This document shows, piece after piece, positions 61,449-64,000 of a stretch of 64,000 nucleotides of DNA. A program made the position numbers and the translations under genes. The DNA is from Mugil cephalus (taxonomy: Eukaryota > Chordata > Actinopteri > Mugiliformes > Mugilidae), in contig NC_061776.1 of the NCBI RefSeq assembly GCF_022458985.1, positions 12,311,597 to 12,375,596 on the forward strand. Direction: 5' to 3'. Every line of letters starts with the position of its first letter. Within the stretch, counting starts at the first letter, position 1. The notes under the pieces were generated by a model. The model made no database searches. It saw nothing but the letters and a program-made list of their open reading frames with translations, and was not told where the DNA came from.

Positions 61449-63940
61449 TCACTGAATTTGCCGAGACCGATGATCCTTCACCATTTTCTTCATGTCCCAG
61501 TCTGCAACGAAGTCGCTCATTTCTAGCTCGTGTCCTGGGCCGGCCAGTGGATCGTAGCGGTGTCTGCACGAGAGAATGTGGTTTACAAAAACCGTACTTG
61601 CTCATGAAAATAAAAGTTTCCTTTACATGCAGGCTGTGGATAAACTTTAAATTAGTGTCTCACTCACTGTTTGAGGTGCTCCTCAATGGCCTTGCGTTCG
61701 TACACGCTGCCATACACAGTTTTCACAGGATCAACAAACATCTTCTTGGTGAGAGGACAGATCAGATGCTGGGGTATAAACTGCAGCACATGTTCCACCA
61801 GTTTCTACAGAAAATACACACACGATTATGTAAAAAAAACAAAAAAAAAACATTATAAGACAAAACATAATCCATCAAGATTTTGTAAATACACCGGCTC
61901 ATTCACCCTCTCCATCTCGTCCAGTGACTTTCCAGCATGTTCTTCTGTGTGTTTCTTGGCTTCCCATTCATAAATCTCACGGCTCGTCAGGAACTCTTCG
62001 GCTAAAATGCTTCAAGAAAAAAGAGAAATATTCAAGACACTTCACGACAATGTCACCTAATTTCCCTTCGGGTATGAATATACTAAGTGAATGGGGGGTC
62101 ATTCACCGGGGTCAGATGCTGTTTGTGGTCCTAGTTTTGGTGGTGGTGCATCCTTTTTTCAACGTGCTCATGTAGAGTTAATAAAATCAGTCTGTGGCTT
62201 AAAGTAGCTCCATAACCTCTCAACTAACTGCAGCTCTTCTGGTTTCCCCTTTTGAATGACAAATACAGGCTACTGCCACCTGCTGGTACGAAGAATTATT
62301 TCCATTCACAAAGGTGCAGAGCTTCCACTGATCAGGCATAACATTATGACCACCTCGCTAATATTGTGTAGGTCTCCCCTGTGCCTCCAAAACAGTTGTG
62401 AGCCATCAGAGAGTGGGCATGGGCCTCCTGAGTGGGTCCTGTGGTGTCCTGTGGGGGCCTTTGGTTCCTATGGGTTAAACCGTTCGTGTGTTCAACACTA
62501 TATACATAGATTTGTGTTTAAAACGGAAAAACTAAAAGACAGGAACCAAGAGCGCCGGCCATGAAGAATAAAATAAAAACTGTTGTATGTGACTGTGGGT
62601 TTCATTCGGCCTTCCTTGGAAAAGAAATACAAAAGAATTTGATCTGTTCCTGAACTTGGCGACATCGCAACAGGTCGACACATTTCCATCGCTCTGAGAA
62701 CACGTAGGTAGCGTTTACCTGTCCAGTGGATCGTCAGGCTCGGGGATGATGAGCAGTCCGTACACAGCATCAAAGACGTCTCTCATGGTGATGTGGGCGT
62801 TGTAGCTGCGGGTGAATATGCTGTGACAGATGCGGCCCACGCTATTGACGTTGCAGTGATACACCTGACAGTCCTGTTAAGAAATATTAGCTACCAAAAT
62901 GTGTGCAATACATCTATCTACGTCTATTTTAGAAGGATACTCGTGTGACAAAGCGGACGAGCGGAGGCTTCACTGGGTATTCTGCACCAAACTGGCAGTA
63001 CAGCTCAAACACTCCTTTTGCATACGGTGTGTCCGGAGGGCCTTGCATGAGGATCCTCCAGAACGCTGAAAAGATTATGTTGTGCTTTCATTTTTCTATC
63101 ATTTCCAGAGTTTCATCACCCATAAACCTGCACCTCAGAGAAAAGACAGATGATGTAGATCTACGACAGGTGGAGCAGATCATGTAAAACATGTGCACAA
63201 AAATAATACAGACGCAGGCCACGAGAGGCCACATCACTTACTGAAGTCTGACTCGGATGGAAAGACTCTGAAGAAGGGATGTGGGTCACAGTGGAGACTC
63301 TTGAGCTCCTCCAGGATACGTTTGTCCTTCTCCATTAAATCCCTGACCTTTGACTCACGGATCCTCTTCTTCAGGGCACTGTTTTGAAAAAGATTTAGGC
63401 TTTAAAGGTTATTACATGTCAAATAAATTAAAACTGTTTATACCAGGCTCTTAATTAACAGGACATTAATGTTTTTCTGTGTTTTGTATGAGCATGTAAT
63501 CTAAATATGTGATCCTCAGCTCCAATAGTCCTTTCAAATTACACTGACATTTTATCAAATATATTACTGCTGTAAACACTCCTACAATTAAGTATTTGGC
63601 TCATTTTGACAATAATATTTTAATTCACACAGTCTTGGACACTCACCTCTCTGTCATGGTCACTTTGCTGTTTATTTGAGTTGGCAAAGACGTTTCTGGA
63701 GACTCATCATATCCACGATCAGCAAACATGCCTGTTAACACGGACTACAAAAAACACCAGGAATAAGAATTATGAACACATGAAGTCAACGAGCAGTTTA
63801 GAGGAAACTGTAACTCACTTCACTGATGGTGGACGGGTCGAGTTTTTTCTTGGGTTTCCTCTGCGCCAAAGACAGAACTGTCTCGATCTCAAAGAGCCTC
63901 AGACCGTCTTTGGTCGTCTGGGGTTTGAAGCAGCAGCCGC
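61449..63940 (-). CDS. E2 (UBC) - U-box fusion protein, 3' part
   Basis: Eight exons join in phase: 63940-63819, 63744-63647, 63378-63242, 63065-62941, 62873-62719, 62009-61907, 61804-61668 and 61563-61449, for about 330 residues. The 5' end lies beyond the window. A charged linker (LAQRKPKKKLDPS; KKRIRESKVRDLMEKDKRIL) precedes a UBC fold: FWRILMQGPPDTPYAKGVFE, EYPVKPPLVRFVTR, HCNVNSVGRIC with the catalytic-position Cys near 62828, then PEPDDPLDSILAEEF. The HPN motif is HCN here. It is followed at once by a U-box: LICPLTKKMFVDPVKTVYGS, VYERKAIEEHL, DPLAGPGHELEMSDFVADW, MKKMV. UBC folds carry ubiquitin as a thioester and U-boxes bind E2s as E3 modules, so one chain may supply both steps. I do not recognise a named gene with this order. 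Confidence 0.88.
62331..62490 (+). mobile_element. Tc1-like terminal fragment
   Basis: Begins tgatcaggcataacattatg(accacc) and goes on with taatattgtgtaggtctccc, the left end of the same fish Tc1-like family as 44848-45207. It is truncated, with no right end, and lies inside an intron of the E2/U-box gene. Confidence 0.75.
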
Positions 63941-64000
63941 CTGCAAGCAGCGAGGAAAGACATGTTTGTCAGCTATAATAAATATCAACACACAAGTCCA

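Noticed and set aside
1-64000. tRNA, rRNA or other structured RNA genes
   Set aside because: I looked for cloverleaf-type and known RNA motifs by eye and found none; a covariance-model scan would be needed to exclude them.

Overview
The window looks like a chromosome segment from a ray-finned (teleost) fish. It has split genes with GT-AG introns, fish-type transposon debris, many microsatellites, and a full-length finTRIM-type RING/B-box/coiled-coil/PRY-SPRY gene, a family expanded only in fish. I assigned genes by joining exons through splice sites and reading phase. No database search was possible.

Layout. 1-21.4 kb is gene-poor: degenerate LINE fragments, an inverted-repeat DNA element, a ~390 bp diverged tandem duplication, microsatellites, and only weak exon candidates. 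21.48-30.85 kb (+) is eef1d (eEF1B-delta). It has a non-coding first exon with a pyrimidine start resembling a TOP tract, the full set of coding exons, and a large alternative exon that splices in frame to give a long isoform. 30.97-36.40 kb (-) is a complete seven-exon finTRIM-like E3 ligase, tail to tail with eef1d. 42.65-45.88 kb (-) is a second TRIM gene with the same first four exon types but no PRY-SPRY exon anywhere downstream; a short proline-rich last exon near 39.1 kb is possible. 48.60-50.47 kb and 58.14-60.4 kb (-) are two THEM6-like hotdog-fold genes with identical exon structure. Between them, at 52.66-56.63 kb (-), lies an unrecognised TATA-promoted gene. It is built from three tandem copies of an N-terminal module, arrays of a 7-residue proline-rich repeat and a C-terminal coiled coil, and is broken by frameshifts in the third copy. 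61.45-63.94 kb (-) is the 3' part of a gene whose product joins a UBC (E2) fold directly to a U-box (E3), an unusual architecture. Its 5' end is beyond the right edge.

Functionally the window mixes a housekeeping translation factor, two probable innate-immunity-type E3 ligases, duplicated ER thioesterase-like genes, an E2/U-box hybrid and a fast-evolving orphan gene. The most interesting points are the E2-U-box fusion, the orphan gene whose duplications turned 5' leader sequence into coding linker, and the fish long-isoform exon of eef1d carrying a W/Y/AE motif like that of the mammalian long isoform.
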